Assembly: GCA_009760855.2 (NCBI GenBank)
Contig: WPIO01000028.1
Coordinates: 2,798,501-2,862,500 of the forward strand
Reading direction: 5' to 3'
DNA length: 64,000 nucleotides
Source of the DNA: Cristatella mucedo
Taxonomy: Eukaryota > Bryozoa > Phylactolaemata > Cristatellidae
In this document: positions 10,499-23,564 of the stretch, one piece after another
How positions within the stretch are numbered: position 1 is the stretch's first letter
Layout of the letters: each line of letters opens with the position of its first letter
Notes under the pieces: generated by a model
What the model saw: only the letters and a program-made list of their open reading frames with translations
Databases searched by the model: none
What the model was told of the DNA's origin: nothing
Made by a program: the position numbers and the translations under genes

Positions 10499-13400
10499 AA
10501 TTTAATAATAATAATAATTGTAATAATAATTCACTTGATAAAGCGCCCTCAGAGAACTTAATCTCTCTCTAGGCGCTTTACATTTGCTGTAAAGTGAAAT
10601 GCAATTGAATGGTAAGTAAAATCATGCTTGAAAAACAAACGAAATGAATAATATGGTTAGTGGTGACAAGCACAGGGTCAGCATGCAAATGTGGTTAGTG
10701 GCAGCATGAACAGTGTCAGCACACATAAGCACATCAAGGACGAATCACAGGGACCCACTGACTGCTGTCCTAAATAGTTGTTTTTAGGTTCCTTTTAAAT
10801 GTGGTCAGGTCAGGGGATGTTCTGACCCAGATCGGGAGGGAGTTCCAGGCTTTGGGAGCATATGAACTAAATGCACGGTCTCCAAAGGATGTAAGGTTTG
10901 TATGAGGTATTTGTAGACTGTTGGATTCAAAAAATCAGGTGGTACGATGCTTGGCCTGGTGGGGGAGTAGATCTGAGAGATAAGCTGGAGCCAAAGAAGG
11001 AAGTGACTTAAAAGCGAGCGACAAAACCTTGAAGTCAATCCGTTGCTTGACTAGTAGCCAGTGCAGGTCAGCGAGAAGTGGAGTGATATGTCAGCTGCGA
11101 CGCTCACGACAGACAAGCCTAGCTGCAGAGTTTTGCACCAGCTGCAATCGCCTGATCGCACTTGCTGGTAGGCCAGTAAGCAGTGAGTTGCAGAAGTCGA
11201 GACGGGATGTCGCGAATGCATGAACCAACTTAGAAGTGGTATCTTTATCTAATGTGGTATCTCCTATCTATATAATTTACATCAGGTGTCCCTGTCTAAA
11301 AAAAGCCCCAGTTTTGGCAATGTTATGCTGCTGAAAGCAGGCATACTTGACTGTGGAGCTCAAATAAATGTCTAATAAAGGTCATTTTAAAAACGACACA
11401 AAGTTTATGTGCTGATTCAAATAGATACATGTTGGCAGAGCAGGTTTTTAGTGTTAGCCTTTCTAATTTTTAATGAGACTTAGTTGGCCCATAATTAGTA
11501 AGTCAGTTACAATCGTTCGATGCCATCCGCATGCTAATTTATGCAGCTAGGTAGTTGAAAGAATTCGATATACTGGAGGGTTTTATTGGTTCAAAGTTAT
11601 GGTGCAAGTGAGTGTCATCTGCTTTAAAGTGACGGCCTAGATTGTGCTTGTCAATCACTTCGGCAAGAGGGAGAAAATATGCTGTGAAAAAAACGGGTCA
11701 AGCACAGAGCCCTGATATTCCCCATATTTTTCAGGCTAATCGGATAATCTTTGCATATTCACATCAATACTCAAGAGTTTACCACTGAGCCGAAACCTCA
11801 CTCATTGCAATTTGATGCCATTGATACACAGATTAAATGCTTTTACAGCTTAGCCATCCCGTTTGTTAAATAGCTGTCTTCCACGGTGGCTTGCAATACA
11901 TTTAACTAGGTCCTTACTTCAGTCTCGGCTAGATTATGGCAAATCCATTTTGGCTGATGTATTCATAAAAGCAAGTAGACCGAGGCAGATGGCTCTGAAT
12001 ATGGCTGCAAAGCTAGTTTGCAAATCCCAGAGGTTTGACCGCTTTCTCCTTTGCTAAGAGAGTTAGGATGGCTGCCGGTTGATCTTCAGATACAGAGCAA
12101 GTTTCTCAAGCTGACCCACAAGGGCTGCCATGGTTTGGCTTTTCCCTACCTAGCTGAACTGCAGCACCAGTTCCGACTCCTCGTGCCCTCAGGTCGCGTA
12201 TAAGTTAGCTGTTTGATTTCTTCGCATTGAAATGTTGCCAACATAAGCTGTATCACAGTAGGTCCTTGACTGTGGAACCAGGTTCTGCTCTTCTTATGCA
12301 ACGACCGCTAGCTTCCTTCTGCTGACTATGGTGCATTCTTTTCAGCGAGCCTGAGCTGCTACTTAAATGCTACTCGCAACCTCAACTGCTCTCTCCTGAC
12401 TCTGCTATGCTTCCCACGTTTTCTGTTGTCATGCGAGATTAAGTTTGTTGTCTATGGCATGCACACCGAAAGCCACTTAGGCTGTGAATGTGCTATACAC
12501 AATTAACCTGCATAACACCCAAACATTCTTCGTAGCTTTGTCGAGTTACAGACGGGCTGACATTAATTACATTGGATGTAGTAAGGAATGACTTAGTGAT
12601 CGGTTGTATCAACAGCGGACGAAAGAACGTACACAATAAGCTGAGATACACTACCTGAATCTGCATTCATTAGTAGATACACCTAAAAAAAATGCTGAAC
12701 CAATGTATTAATGAGCTCTAAAAGAAGACTAGAACTTACTAGCAGGGTAAGGGGTTTCAATTTACAAGTTATGCTGGTCTGGCGTGATTTGTAACTTAAT
12801 CTTTGATAAGAACGGTAGTCGGTAGGTTGGGTGGAAGTTACTCAAATTCAATTGTTCTAGTGATGCATTTTCGAGTAGTGGCATTATTACAGCCACTTTG
12901 AAAGGTGCTGCGACATCACTTTGAGGCTTTCGAAACATTTATGATGTTAATTATGATTGGCAGCTGAAGATCCATGCATCATAGATGCAGGAGTGTCTGA
13001 GTTGGGTCCACAGTACTACTAGACTTATTTGATTGGCCTGTGATATTCAGGACGAGACCACTAGTGACCTACTTGAAATGTTAACATAGAGGGGCTACTC
13101 GGAATTGAGGATTAAGATTCTTAGGGGGTTGCTGCCGTCTTAAGGATAGACTCCCAATTTGATTCTTTTTTGACCAAAAAAAGTGAGTGAAGCTATCAGG
13201 TAACGTCTTTAATATAAGCTAGACTTGACCTTTGCTATACTTGAATGATACAACAGTCATCCTCGTATGCCTGTCTATGAACAGCCAGTCCTAATCTTCC
13301 TACAATTTTTCAACTTGTGCACAGTAGACCAAGCTAGTTTAGTATCTGTGGCAAAACGTAATCCTTGGGGGTAGAGAGCACTGTCAGTTTGGTCAAAGGT

Positions 13401-14345
13401 GCAAACTCGTCGAGCATTTCACCTAGTGTCGTCTTTTAGAAATTCATTGTTGATGAATGACCGGAAAAAAGGATTGATCAGCACAAGCGAATCAGATAAT
13501 CTCAAGCGGACAGCACGGATGACAAGGGTCTTGAGCTTCGTGATTCGCAATCGATTTTAGATGAGGAGGAAGAGTGTACACTTTATAAACTTAATTAAAT
13601 CTGCATGCGGTTATATAAGCAGGATTTGATAGTTATTGCTGCTGATAAAGTGCTGCTTAATGAAGAAAATCAGTCGAATGTGTGAAGCCTGAAGTTACTG
13701 GAGCCTATGCACTCATTATAAGATGTACTAAGTCCGTCAGTGCACGAAATTAAGTGCTGACGGCGTCAGATCAGTTTCTAAAAATTAATGTTGAGACCAC
13801 CCATGTTAAGTAAGGAGCAATTTCTTGCACACAGATTCGAAATGGGATCAGAGAAATCTGAGATAACTGATTACTTGGCACCTGATCGAGTAGCCCGATA
13901 GACAGTTGCCGCCATCCATCAGTTGCTTGCTGTCTGGCTAAATCAGGATAGCAGATTCAAATATCTGCTTGGAGGGTACTGCAATTCTCTCGAAGTTGAA
14001 TTTCGGGCACCTGATGAGAGCAACTCCACCCCTAGTTTTGATTGATTTAGGGGTGCGAAAGAAGAAAAAACCTGCCGGGTGGTGCCTTTAATTGTCCAGC
14101 AGCTTACTTTTTCAGCCAAGTTTCAGTAAAGGCGAGCAGGTTCGGAGCTGTTTTAGAGGTAAAGTTGCTTATTACAGGGAGTTTATTGAACTTTGAGCGA
14201 GGATTCCAAAGATAATAATTAAGTTGTGCCGATCAATTACTAACAGGCCTGAGGGCCACTAAGTTGGAGATATTTATATTGAAGCTTGATTTTGAACGTG
14301 CTGAGTGATTGGAGAAAATGGTAGGATAACCAAACGAGCTGTACT
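10499..14345 (-). mobile_element. LINE A, near full-length but decayed, split by LINE B
   Basis: Starts at its (AAT)n tail (10502-10530), then the 3' hairpin (10535-10577), the 3' UTR, the C-terminal region, reverse transcriptase (to about 13.2 kb), linker and APE endonuclease. On the minus strand the endonuclease N-terminal motif NLLAFTETWLKK is readable at about 14.1 kb, including the catalytic-Glu motif TETWL. A LINE B fragment in the opposite sense interrupts it at about 11839-12582; LINE A sequence resumes at about 12588. Many stops and frameshifts exclude function. This is the copy that reaches furthest 5'; beyond about 14.23 kb the similarity cannot be tested against another copy, so the 5' edge is uncertain. 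Confidence 0.85.
11839..12582 (+). mobile_element. LINE B 3' fragment inserted in LINE A
   Basis: Plus-strand translation gives LPRWLAIHLTRSLLQSRLDYG and following sequence, matching the post-reverse-transcriptase region of the LINE B copy at 28.0-31.6 kb. It continues through the 3' UTR (CGCAACCTCAACTGCTCTC, then ACCGAAAGCCACTTAGGCTGTGAATG) and ends at an ATTACATT-type tail. It is 5'-truncated. The surrounding LINE A is continuous on both sides, so this insertion is younger than that LINE A. Confidence 0.85.
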
Positions 14346-14679
14346 CAGCCCACAGCTCACTCTAAAAAGCACAGTCTTAGCTTACGCCCGCTGCCTCTGT
14401 GATGGCTCTGGGGGAGGCTTTCATTTCGGTTAAGCCTAATTCATGGATCTTAGTGACAGCAATACAATCTATAAACTCATTCAAACTGTGATATTAAAGC
14501 CAAAATAGGTTCGCATGATTATAGATAGCAAGTAGATTACTAGAAGAGTCGTATCTAACTCGACTGCTGGCATTGGAGACCCAGTGGCCCCAAGCTATAA
14601 GCATTTAATGTCCATAGACTAATTCTTAGGTGCTACTGTAAAAAAGGGATTTGCTTAAAATTATCTTATTTGTATCGGT

Positions 14680-15010
14680 TTTCGTATACGATTTTTGCAA
14701 GAACTTTGGTTTTAAGAAGAATTCTAAAACAAGCACTTTTATTTGCACCTTTAATTATAATACAACGACATCTGCATTCTGATGACCACCCATTTCAGAT
14801 TTATTCTTGCTGTGCTGATTTGGTACTTCCGTGCTACTCACAACCTCAACTGCCGTTTTGAATCACCGATGCTTTTCATTATTTTTATGCATTGGATGGG
14901 ATCTTTTGGTTATTGAACGTATATACAAAACCGGTTAGGCCGTCAATGGCTACATGAAACTCCTCAAGCTTTACATCGGCCTGGTGTTCATGGCTTTGCC
15001 TTGTTAATAA
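14680..15010 (+). mobile_element. Decayed LINE B 3' fragment (tentative)
   Basis: The stretch GCTACTCACAACCTCAACTG (about 14832-14851) and scattered matches on both sides follow the order of the LINE B C-terminal and 3' UTR regions at 12.3-12.5 kb. Similarity is low and the borders are approximate. Confidence 0.4.
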
Positions 15011-18000
15011 TAGACGGATTGCTGTAAATTATACCACAACGTTATTCCATTTTTCCGATATAATTTTTATCAAGGGTAGTCGTGTAGTGTGGTGCAGTTT
15101 TGCTGAAACAATGGGCAACTACATTCCTCAAAATATTGATACCCACTGCCCAGGAACGACGAATGCGAAGGGAGCAGCCGTGAAGGAAGTGTGCCAAAAC
15201 TAGTGACCTACACTGTACGTGTCGATACGATGCCTAGAACTGTTATTTCATGCACACTGCTTAGAGTGGTGAGTGATACGGCGCAGTGAATAAATGGGTC
15301 AGAATAATAATGAAATACCTTTGCCAATGATGGTAACGAAATGACAGTGTTAGCTCATAGCCACGTACCCATACTCCCGTATTCTAAATTCAGGGATACA
15401 GACAGGCATCTTTCGTCCGGTGAGCTGACTAATTAAAGTAAGAAAGTTCTTCATTCCGTCCTTCAAGAGGCAAGATTGCCCACTTCCTTCAAGTGGCAAG
15501 ATGGCACATTGTTGTCTTCCGTGACGGAAATACTATGACTCGGGGGGGGGAAGAACGGGCAGTGGTTCATGGTTCCACAGAAGTTCCGTCTGAGTCAGAA
15601 AGCAGCACGAGAGTTCTAGGAAGCCGGTCAGTGAAGATCATCCTGCAGACTCATATGACCTTGAGCGATATAATTTCTCGAGAGCTTCCGCTCCTATCAG
15701 GACGATTGAAATCCAGATCATTGCAATTTAGAAATTTGATATCTTGATAAGCTTCTGTTTTCATCCGAGGGATATATGCAGGATTTTTCTGGTGTGTAGC
15801 TATATTGTTCCAGTGTTTCTCCCCCTTTACGGTTTTAAGTGAAATTCGTCCCAGATTAAAGACTATTTTTTGGGAAAAGCAGCGATCGAGACTCCCGGTA
15901 GTCAAACCTAAATTTATCATTGAAAGGGCTAGGTCGAGGCTGCTGATCCCGACCATTGATGTTCTGGATATTTTTCCAAGGGCGAAATTCCGTACTTTAT
16001 CTTAGGGTCACTTAAGTACAGGAACAGTAGCATGCCTGTAATTGTGCAATGGATGTAAGGCTGGGCGGCTTTTCGTGCTGCAGCAAGTGTTTGCGAGAAA
16101 TACCAGGATAACAACACTAATATCAGTGAGTTTTTCGGTTTTCAGTGAAGCTACTATACAATCTTTTACGTTATTTAACTTGGGTTTTTCCGGTGCAAGC
16201 TAAGGAACTCCTGGCCCTGTTTACAGTGATTAGGTTTGTACCTGAAATGCCAAAGTTGATGAGATCTACTTAATGCACACCGGGCACACTGAATCATAAT
16301 TCTAGAACAGATGGAGTCACTCCATTTGCCGTCGAGCACTCTATCACCTCACCCGAAGCTTGGTATTATATTTCATTGCTCTGACCGGGACTTCGTAAAA
16401 TGTAGGCCTTATAGTAAAACTATAGTTCAGACACCTAGTATGTAGTCTGCTTTATATGGTCTTAATTAGTGCAGTAAGGACTAACATTGAATTGGCAGTG
16501 AGTGCACGATTGGAGCTTGCAGAAGAGGTAAGTTTTCAATGTACTTCAAGCTGATTGGAAAAGGTTCTTAACGTGAGCCAATCGTAGCAGCGATGTGCCA
16601 GTAGACTTGTACTAGAACTGAACCTAGGGATACACTTGCATAACAGTGCCGGCCTTGGCTCAATTTTTAAACACGAGAATTGCTCAGTTGAGAAAATTCC
16701 TTTGTCCTGGATCAGTGAGCCAAAGAAGAGCACCAGCCTGGTGAAATAAAAATAGCTTAAGCACAAGCCTGGAAGCTTTGGGATCAGCTGTTTTGATTCG
16801 GCATTTAGCATTGGTCTGCTATCCACTGGCGCGGCTGATAGACGATGGCTGGCCTGTCAATCTAGTTCAGAACTCGGTCCTAAAATAATTGTTTGGAACC
16901 GTATCTGCACTCAAGCTGGACTGGATACTAATTCCTTATGGTTATGGCTCTCGATGTCGGCTTCACTGCTTCTATGCACTTACCTTATTGTCTCTGCTAG
17001 GTATTAAAGAGCAGAGTGACAATCGCTCAAGGCAGCGTCTTCGGCTTCATTTTAACCCTGTTGCCGGTAGTTGTCGCACTCGTCTTCTCTAAAAGCGAGG
17101 GAGGTGGGGCTTTTTGCTGGCGATTGATGGAACAGAGTGAGAGAGTGCCAAAAGGATTCCGTGGACGCCACAGAATATGACCACATAGTGCTCATAGCTC
17201 GCATCTTGTGTTTGTGTCCTGCCTGCGTGTGTGCACACGTTATCTCAGCATTTGAATTTGCCAACGCGAATTAGAAGTAGTTCGGTAAAGTACGTGAAGT
17301 ATTCCTGCCTTTACAGTGGAAGCGCAGCCCTGGTTCTCCAGTCACGGCTCAAGCTCTGTTGGTAAGGGCTCCTTCATATATTTGGGTCTGATGAATGAAA
17401 CAATATCCTTTAAGATACCATTCATTCGCACATTGCTCAAGCTTGACGGTCTTTAAGTGAATTTTTTATTCATCACAGGTTTTTAAAGAGAATTTTAAGT
17501 AGTTTGAGTGATGATTTTCTGTCGGGGAGAACAGCATCACCGTCCTAAGACAGGTCCTGGTTGGAGGGGTTAAGATGTCTTGGAACCGACATTAGGATGA
17601 GATTGTTAGAATGTATAGCATTTCAAGTAATTATATTCTTCAAAAATATATGTGGAGCCACAATAATTTTGAAAAATGTAAAGGTAATGATGGTTTATTT
17701 ATTCATTGAAGTCTAAAATGATTATGAGAAAATGTTCAGTTATGATTCTTTACAGCTATTAAAGTAGCTAATTATGTCTATGTTCCCAAACCTTTTATAA
17801 GCTGCAGTGGTTGTGGGCAAGAACCCGGTTAGTGTGATACAGGTTTCCAATGCTGTGATTGAAATCAAATATGGAGATCATATTTATATTAGCTATTTTT
17901 TTCTTTCCTTAAGTAAAAATGGATCACCATAGAACAAAGATGAAACTATGATATAGATATGAAACTATGCATGATGTCATCAAGCATGTTAGCAGACATT

Positions 18001-18943
18001 TCTACTACTCACCACCAAACGGAGGTTACCTCTTACCCTGCATTATGGTATAGGATTATCTGGACAACGTTTTCAATAGTATGACTATCATCACACTGTC
18101 GCCAAAGTGACAACACGATTATTTTATAATTGTTAACGGATGCTCTTACGAATTAAATCCACCTGATATGCGTATAGAAACTACTGTTTGTGACTTTAGT
18201 GAATATTAAAATCTTACAGTGGATTAATATTTGCCTAGGTAACCCCATGTATTTTACATCGATCACTACCCTTTAATTCATGACTTAAACGAATAAACTT
18301 CACTTAGTGGTTACAGATGATTTTTCTTCTACATATTGAGGCTTTAGTAACGATTAATTTTAATTATAATGCGTAGCCTGAGAAAAGAGTTTGCTAACAA
18401 AAATTACCTCTGCTTTTCATCTGAAAGCGACAAGATAAGACCTGTTTTAAAAAGTTCTGATTGTTTCCTACAAATTTCCTTAGGGTTTTTTCAGGTTTTT
18501 ACACCGATTCTTAGTTCTTAAATGAAGAAACGTATCAAACTTTAAGTTAAGAAGGTTTATCATCTTTACTTCGGATGCAAGGTCAGTGACTAAGACCAGC
18601 CTAAGATCCTCCCATATAGGCTGTGCTACATGTACAACAAAACTTTTCCAGTAGTTGAATGTTGAAAGACCATTAATGCCGTTGGCATTTCCAATGTTAT
18701 GGAGAGATCCATGCAACCACATAAAGTAATATTAATTCTGCTCGGCTCCTCCTATTTCCGCTGGAATATCGAAGCAAATAAGGTCGGGAATGTATAACCA
18801 AGAGTTCCGTCAGAATTGAGATATGTTCCACACGGTAAAAGACTTCTTACTACAGTTCAGAGACTCCAGCAGACTATTCTCTTGATTCATGATGACATGT
18901 GAGAGCGGACCTGCTCTTTTCCTGGTGCATCAGCATGCAGTGA
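15011..18943. other. 3.9 kb without recognised features
   Basis: Contains an imperfect local duplication (CTTCAAGAGGCAAGATTGCC versus CTTCAAGTGGCAAGATGGCA, near 15462-15505) and a run of ten G near 15542-15551. Several open frames of 60-100 codons have no recognisable domain. Confidence 0.4.
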
Positions 18944-19070
18944 TAATAATAATAATTATAATGTACTTGATAAAGCGCCCTCAGAGAACTTAGTCTCTTT
19001 TTAGGTGCTTTACATTTGCTGCAAAGGGAAATGCAGTGATCCCTATTTTTTAGTGGTGCATAATCAACCC
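18944..19070 (-). mobile_element. LINE A 3' end fragment
   Basis: (AAT)n tail, intact-looking 3' hairpin with one change in an outer arm, and the first part of the 3' UTR (TTTGCTGCAAAGGGAAATGC). The rest is missing, so this is a strongly 5'-truncated insertion. Confidence 0.85.
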
Positions 19071-19885
19071 CGAACAGAATTACATTTGGCCACGTTCGTG
19101 ATTTGAACTTATCCGAGAACGAGTCAGAATTGCTAGGATAAAGACTCCAACATGGGAATCTTCTCAATGATGTCATAATTACTTAAATCATAAGTTCCCC
19201 AACAGTTTGACCCTTTCCTTAGAAACAAAAGTAATCTTGTATTATGTTGCAGAATTTAGGGCCTCATGAACGCCTTACAAATCACTCGTGACGTAAAATA
19301 ATGTAGACTATTTGCAGACTTTTCAAACATAAATCTTAAGGCTGTGTTCCTGCACAAAGGAAACCGTCTTCAATCTATTGCAGTATTCCAGTAGCACAAG
19401 CTGTCCACATGCAAGAGACATAGCATAACTTGTATGGAGCTACTTAATTTCACTGACTATAATAAGTATAGCTGGTACATATGTGGTCATTTGAAGGTAT
19501 CTACTCTTTAATCGGGACTGTAGCAGGGATAAACAAAATATTTGTGCTTTTTACGAGAGTGTGTAAATTGCGGGAGGAATGGACTAGCGTGCAAACTTAA
19601 CAGTTGGAGAGAAGAATAGGTATAATCTAGCTCTATTCAACGCTCGCTAAATCTTGCTACTACCCCATCACATAGAAATTGGTTTGATAAAGGCCTCTTG
19701 GAAGTCATAAACCGTTCTTCGCCAGCTTCCCGATACCTGTATGAAAAAATCCCTCCATTCGTAGAAGCAAATATTGAAGAGTGAGTTTTGTGGATCATCA
19801 TATTCAGAAGCTCTTCAAAAATTATTAGTTCAAATTGCTGCATGGTGATGCGAAACAAACATTTATACTAGCTGATTTTACAGCC
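19071..19885. other. 0.8 kb without recognised features
   Basis: No motif or repeat match recognised on either strand. Confidence 0.4.
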
Positions 19886-20048
19886 TCTTTTTTATAGCAA
19901 AAGAAGGGCCTGTACGGCTATACCACTGCTTTAAGTGGTGATAAAGTATCGCACACCACGAGATTCGCACACCACGAGATTCAAACCGACGACCTCGGGG
20001 CCGAGGTCGTGAAAAGCAGCCACCTTACCTAGTGAGCCATCAATGCTA
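19886..20048 (-). repeat. SINE B copy
   Basis: Minus-strand reading: tRNA-like head, a 10-bp perfect hairpin ACGACCTCGG/CCGAGGTCGT (19989-20010) next to the B box (GGTTTGAATC), then the body hairpin CCACT/AGTGG (19923-19938). A perfect 16-bp tandem duplication (19949-19964 and 19965-19980) is private to this copy. Confidence 0.75.
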
Positions 20049-20304
20049 AACACTGCTTGCCTAGTGCTTGTGAATTTTCTGGGGAATCTGATGACAGAGA
20101 AGTACATCCAACTAGTAGAAGACGTGCTGATGCAATAAAAGAATTTGGCGGCAATATTATTATTTTTTAAGATCTAATACCTCAATTCCCTTTTGTAATT
20201 CTTCCCTAACATCTGTTGTATGTTTTTTATGAACATGGCAAACATTTGCATAAACATATCGTAACAATGGATACAATATATCAGGGTAAATAGTCCACTA
20301 CAAT

Positions 20305-21180
20305 ACTGCTCATGAGGAAATCACGGTCAGGTCAGAATTAGGTAAAGTACCCTGCAAAAGGCTCGCTTTGATTGACCTTTGGGCACCGTTTGATTCAATT
20401 GATCACACAGCCGTTCGGGAGAGCGCCTGCCACCTCTCATTTGTCTAATTGGCTCTAGGCTGCAGTGACTTTGATTAAAGCAGGGTCGGATAACCGAGTG
20501 GAGTGACGTAGCTACCGATTTTGGTAGCTCGATTGCCCACCAGGTGCAAAGTCCTGTTTTATTTCAGAGTTTTCTGATCTCGTTTCGATTCTGCTTGCAA
20601 TAAATCTACATTTCTTTATTACCGTTGATTTCAAAAATCATTTTGATAACATATCTGACGCATTTAGCAATGAATTGTGAGCACTTTCCAACTCAAATGT
20701 ATTCCTACTCATGTTATTTTAAAGAAGATGATGATCATTCGAAGAGCTATTAAGGAACTGGATACACCAATGCTTTCTGCTCTGTGCTTGGTTCGCTTAT
20801 TGCCCCAATATATATCATTCCTCTTGCAGATGCAATAGCTAAGTCAAATTCAGGCTTCGACTTCTATGCGAATGACACAGCTGCACCCATACTTTGACCT
20901 CTGGCAGCCTTTTAGCTATTTTAAAGTTTAGGCTGTTAAGGTGCTCGCCCCGACCAAGGTCTGACTGAGGTCGTGGGCTCGAGCCCCAAGGCATATGTGA
21001 ACTGCAACACCTCTCATGTACCATTATCAAATGTGCTATTGTTAAAATACGAAATATTGAAAAGTTGACTGCCTTCGTGGACAGAGAAACCACACGTCCG
21101 GTGGTGCAATCATTTAGGTAATGCCTTATCAAATTTTGTATTTCACTGTTTCCAGATTTACCGCCTTAAAGTAACCAGGC
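20305..21180 (+). mobile_element. LINE A-like reverse transcriptase fragment
   Basis: Plus-strand translation gives ALIDLWAPFDSIDH, the decayed form of the polymerase motif LxDLSAAFDTIDH, then SVLGSLIAPIYIIPLADAIA and FYANDTAA, which stands where FYADDTQ is expected: the first Asp of the catalytic pair has become Asn. Stops and shifts lie between the motifs. A SINE A copy interrupts it at about 20917-21012, after which RT-like sequence (KIRNIEKLTAF) resumes. Confidence 0.75.
20917..21012 (+). repeat. SINE A, head and middle, inside LINE A
   Basis: Contains GTTAAGGTGCTCGCCCCGACC, a match to the A-box side, then GGTCGTGGGCTCGAGCCCC (B-box side) and GGCATATGTGAA. The 3' hairpin half is lost or unrecognisable. 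Reverse transcriptase sequence flanks it on both sides. Confidence 0.8.
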
Positions 21181-22194
21181 AGTCATAGTTGGTATACAAC
21201 TTGGCAGCCAGGCTTTTCTGTCTTGAGTTTGGCAATCTAACCCTACTTTTAATTAAATTATATTATGTCGATAATAGCTGCAACTGATAGCAAACTGAGA
21301 TAGTTAGATCACTTTCTAGACACTCAGCATGTGCCGAAATTTTCTTTCATAACTGGTGAATTTTGGAGACATTAATGAATAGGAAATATCACATAAGGTC
21401 TAAGCAGGAGATATACACAGTTTATTAGCAGTTTAGAAGCAGCTGTATTTCCACAGAGTTGGAGTAATAGTTTTTAAAATCGTGTTCACTGACTGCCCAG
21501 TTTTCAAAGTCCAAACTTCGTGAGAGCAACGACACGCCAAACAAATGCAAAGTTTGTGTTTATTTAACTAGTTAAAAAAAATTTTTGAATACGTTGAAAA
21601 ACATGCAGCAAACTTACGAATCTACTAGCTCTTCGCGATTGAGGTTACGGCTCGAGTCCTGCACTAGGCCTTCATTTACTGCCCACTGCAAGTCATTGTG
21701 TTAGCCGGATGGAATCTTGTGCTACGAACACTGAGGCTGTTGGGTCATCTAGTCTTTTATCCCTATGTCTTTGCCAAGGGGTATGGTGGCAGCCGTTCAC
21801 AACCCGGTTCGTGTATTCAAGTCCTGAAGTGGTCAATCCTTGCTTGACTACTGCGAGTGGTGGGTACATCAGCCAGGGCTTTAGTAATGCTATACTTAAT
21901 CGCATTACCTTTACGAACTAGACTCCTGCTAATACTTTTGCATCATTTGCTTGCTCTCTTGTACACTTGAAACATCTTCAGAAGCTGCAGGAGTTTAAGC
22001 AGGAATTTGCATCTTTACAGTCCTATTGCAGGTGAATTAAGGAGGCTTCTTGCTCCAGTATTGGGTATATTTTGCACTTTTAATTTTCAATTATTAATAT
22101 TGATAATGATGTAACATTTCAGCTCACACATGAAAATGTATCTCCTTCCTGGCACGCTAATTAAGTTTTGCAGACTGGATGGCCGTATGACTAG
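21181..22194. other. 1.0 kb, unrecognised apart from a SINE B piece
   Basis: Apart from the SINE B fragment at 21622-21690, no motif or repeat was recognised. The two overlapping open frames near 21.7-21.9 kb are antisense shadows of each other without domain signals. Confidence 0.4.
21622..21690 (+). repeat. SINE B fragment
   Basis: The run from GCTCTTCGCGATTGAGGTTA through GGCTCGAGTCCTGC to CCCACTGC follows the B-box and body of the SINE B copy at 33.5 kb. Both ends are missing. Confidence 0.5.
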
Positions 22195-22660
22195 GTAGTA
22201 CTTATCAGGAAATCTTTACTATCGGGCTAACAATCATACCACCGCCTTTTCAAAATCTAGCTGTTTATCTATATGTCGTAGAAACATCAAGTCCTTTGGA
22301 GCCCGTGCCTTTAGTTCGTGTTCTCCCAAAGTCCGGGACCCACTCCCGACTTGCTTCACGACATCTCCTGACATTATCACATTAAAACATATGCTAAAAC
22401 GCTTCTGTTTATCAAAACATTTAGTGGTTTTTCGTTATTCATCTTGTGTAGGCTCATACTTGCTGAGATTGTGAATGCTGCCACTAACTATACTTGCATT
22501 CTGATCCTGCACATGTCATCCTTAATTGTGTTGTTCTTGCTGTTCATTGACTATACTACCACTAATCATTCAATCGTGCTTTCTTTTCAGCAAATGTAAA
22601 GTGCACTAGAAAGAAATTGAGTTCTCTAAAAATGCTATATCAGCTCTATCATTATATCAA
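22195..22660 (+). mobile_element. LINE A 3' fragment
   Basis: Plus-strand copy of the C-terminal coding region (decayed 'KSGTHSRL' region), the 3' UTR and the 3' hairpin (AGAAATTGAGTTCTCT near 22612-22627), ending near 22660. It is in the opposite orientation to most copies of the window. Confidence 0.8.
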
Positions 22661-22879
22661 CTGCACAATTAATAATAATGTACTTTCACAGTTTCAGCAT
22701 GTATACTGCTACGTTGATTACTTGGGCAGTTTCAGCACCTATGAGCACTCAAAGGAAAGTTAACATAGACTAAATACTGTGTTAAGAGCTGTGAGAAACA
22801 GGTGGAGTCTTTGTGCAATTTCTTTAAAGGGACCACAAAATGGTGTCTGATAAGAAATCTGTTCAATCCTTCTACAACC

Positions 22880-23520
22880 ACGTGAATCAAGAAGCAGCAC
22901 ACGCTCACTAAACGTATCTACCGAGGGAAAAGTTGAAAAAATGAGATCACGAGACAGATCATTTTCCCTAAATCTGACTCCTCTCTACAGCTCAAATCTA
23001 AACAGGATACACTTGTAGCATCAGTTCAAGCACGTTACTCATACTAAGTGCACTTCATTTATTGTTCAATGTACTTGCTCGATGTTAAGCGACATGATTT
23101 TCACATTTTCCAAATTCGGGAGATGCATTTACTTTTCTTGGGAAATGGCTTACAAAAACCGCTGCAGGGAAAATACAAGCACGGGTCCAGGACGAAACTC
23201 TCAGGTTGTGCTCTAATGATTCGTTTGGCCTTCATAGATTTTATTTCCGGCGAGCTTTGGAACACTTCAGGTGAGAAGTAAGTCGTCGATTGTAGCTGAT
23301 CCGGAGGTGAGCTCGGCATTCTATCTAAATTATTATCGAAAGAATACATTAAGTTATACCAAATCGCATGTTGCTGGTCGCACAGATAATGAAAATACGC
23401 CATCTATATTTATCAGCTAGAAAATATTATCAAAGTGAACATGCCAGTTAAATGATGCATATATGAGCCATGTACGTATCAGCCTACGAAGTAGTCTATT
23501 TTTTAAAGCAATTGTTATCA
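22880..23520. repeat. Unclassified repeat R, left part
   Basis: Collinear with about 60760-61440. Shared landmarks are TTAAGCGACAYGATTTTCACA, TTGTAGCTGATCC and AAAGTGAACAYRCCAG in the same order and orientation. No coding signal. It ends just before a LINE A tail. Confidence 0.65.
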
Positions 23521-23564
23521 TTTCCTAATTGTATTAGCTCATTTTAACGATTAACCGCAATAAG

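Noticed and set aside
16889-17264. Overlapping frames of 62-70 codons on both strands
   Set aside because: No domain, no codon pattern and no paralogue in the window; treated as chance.
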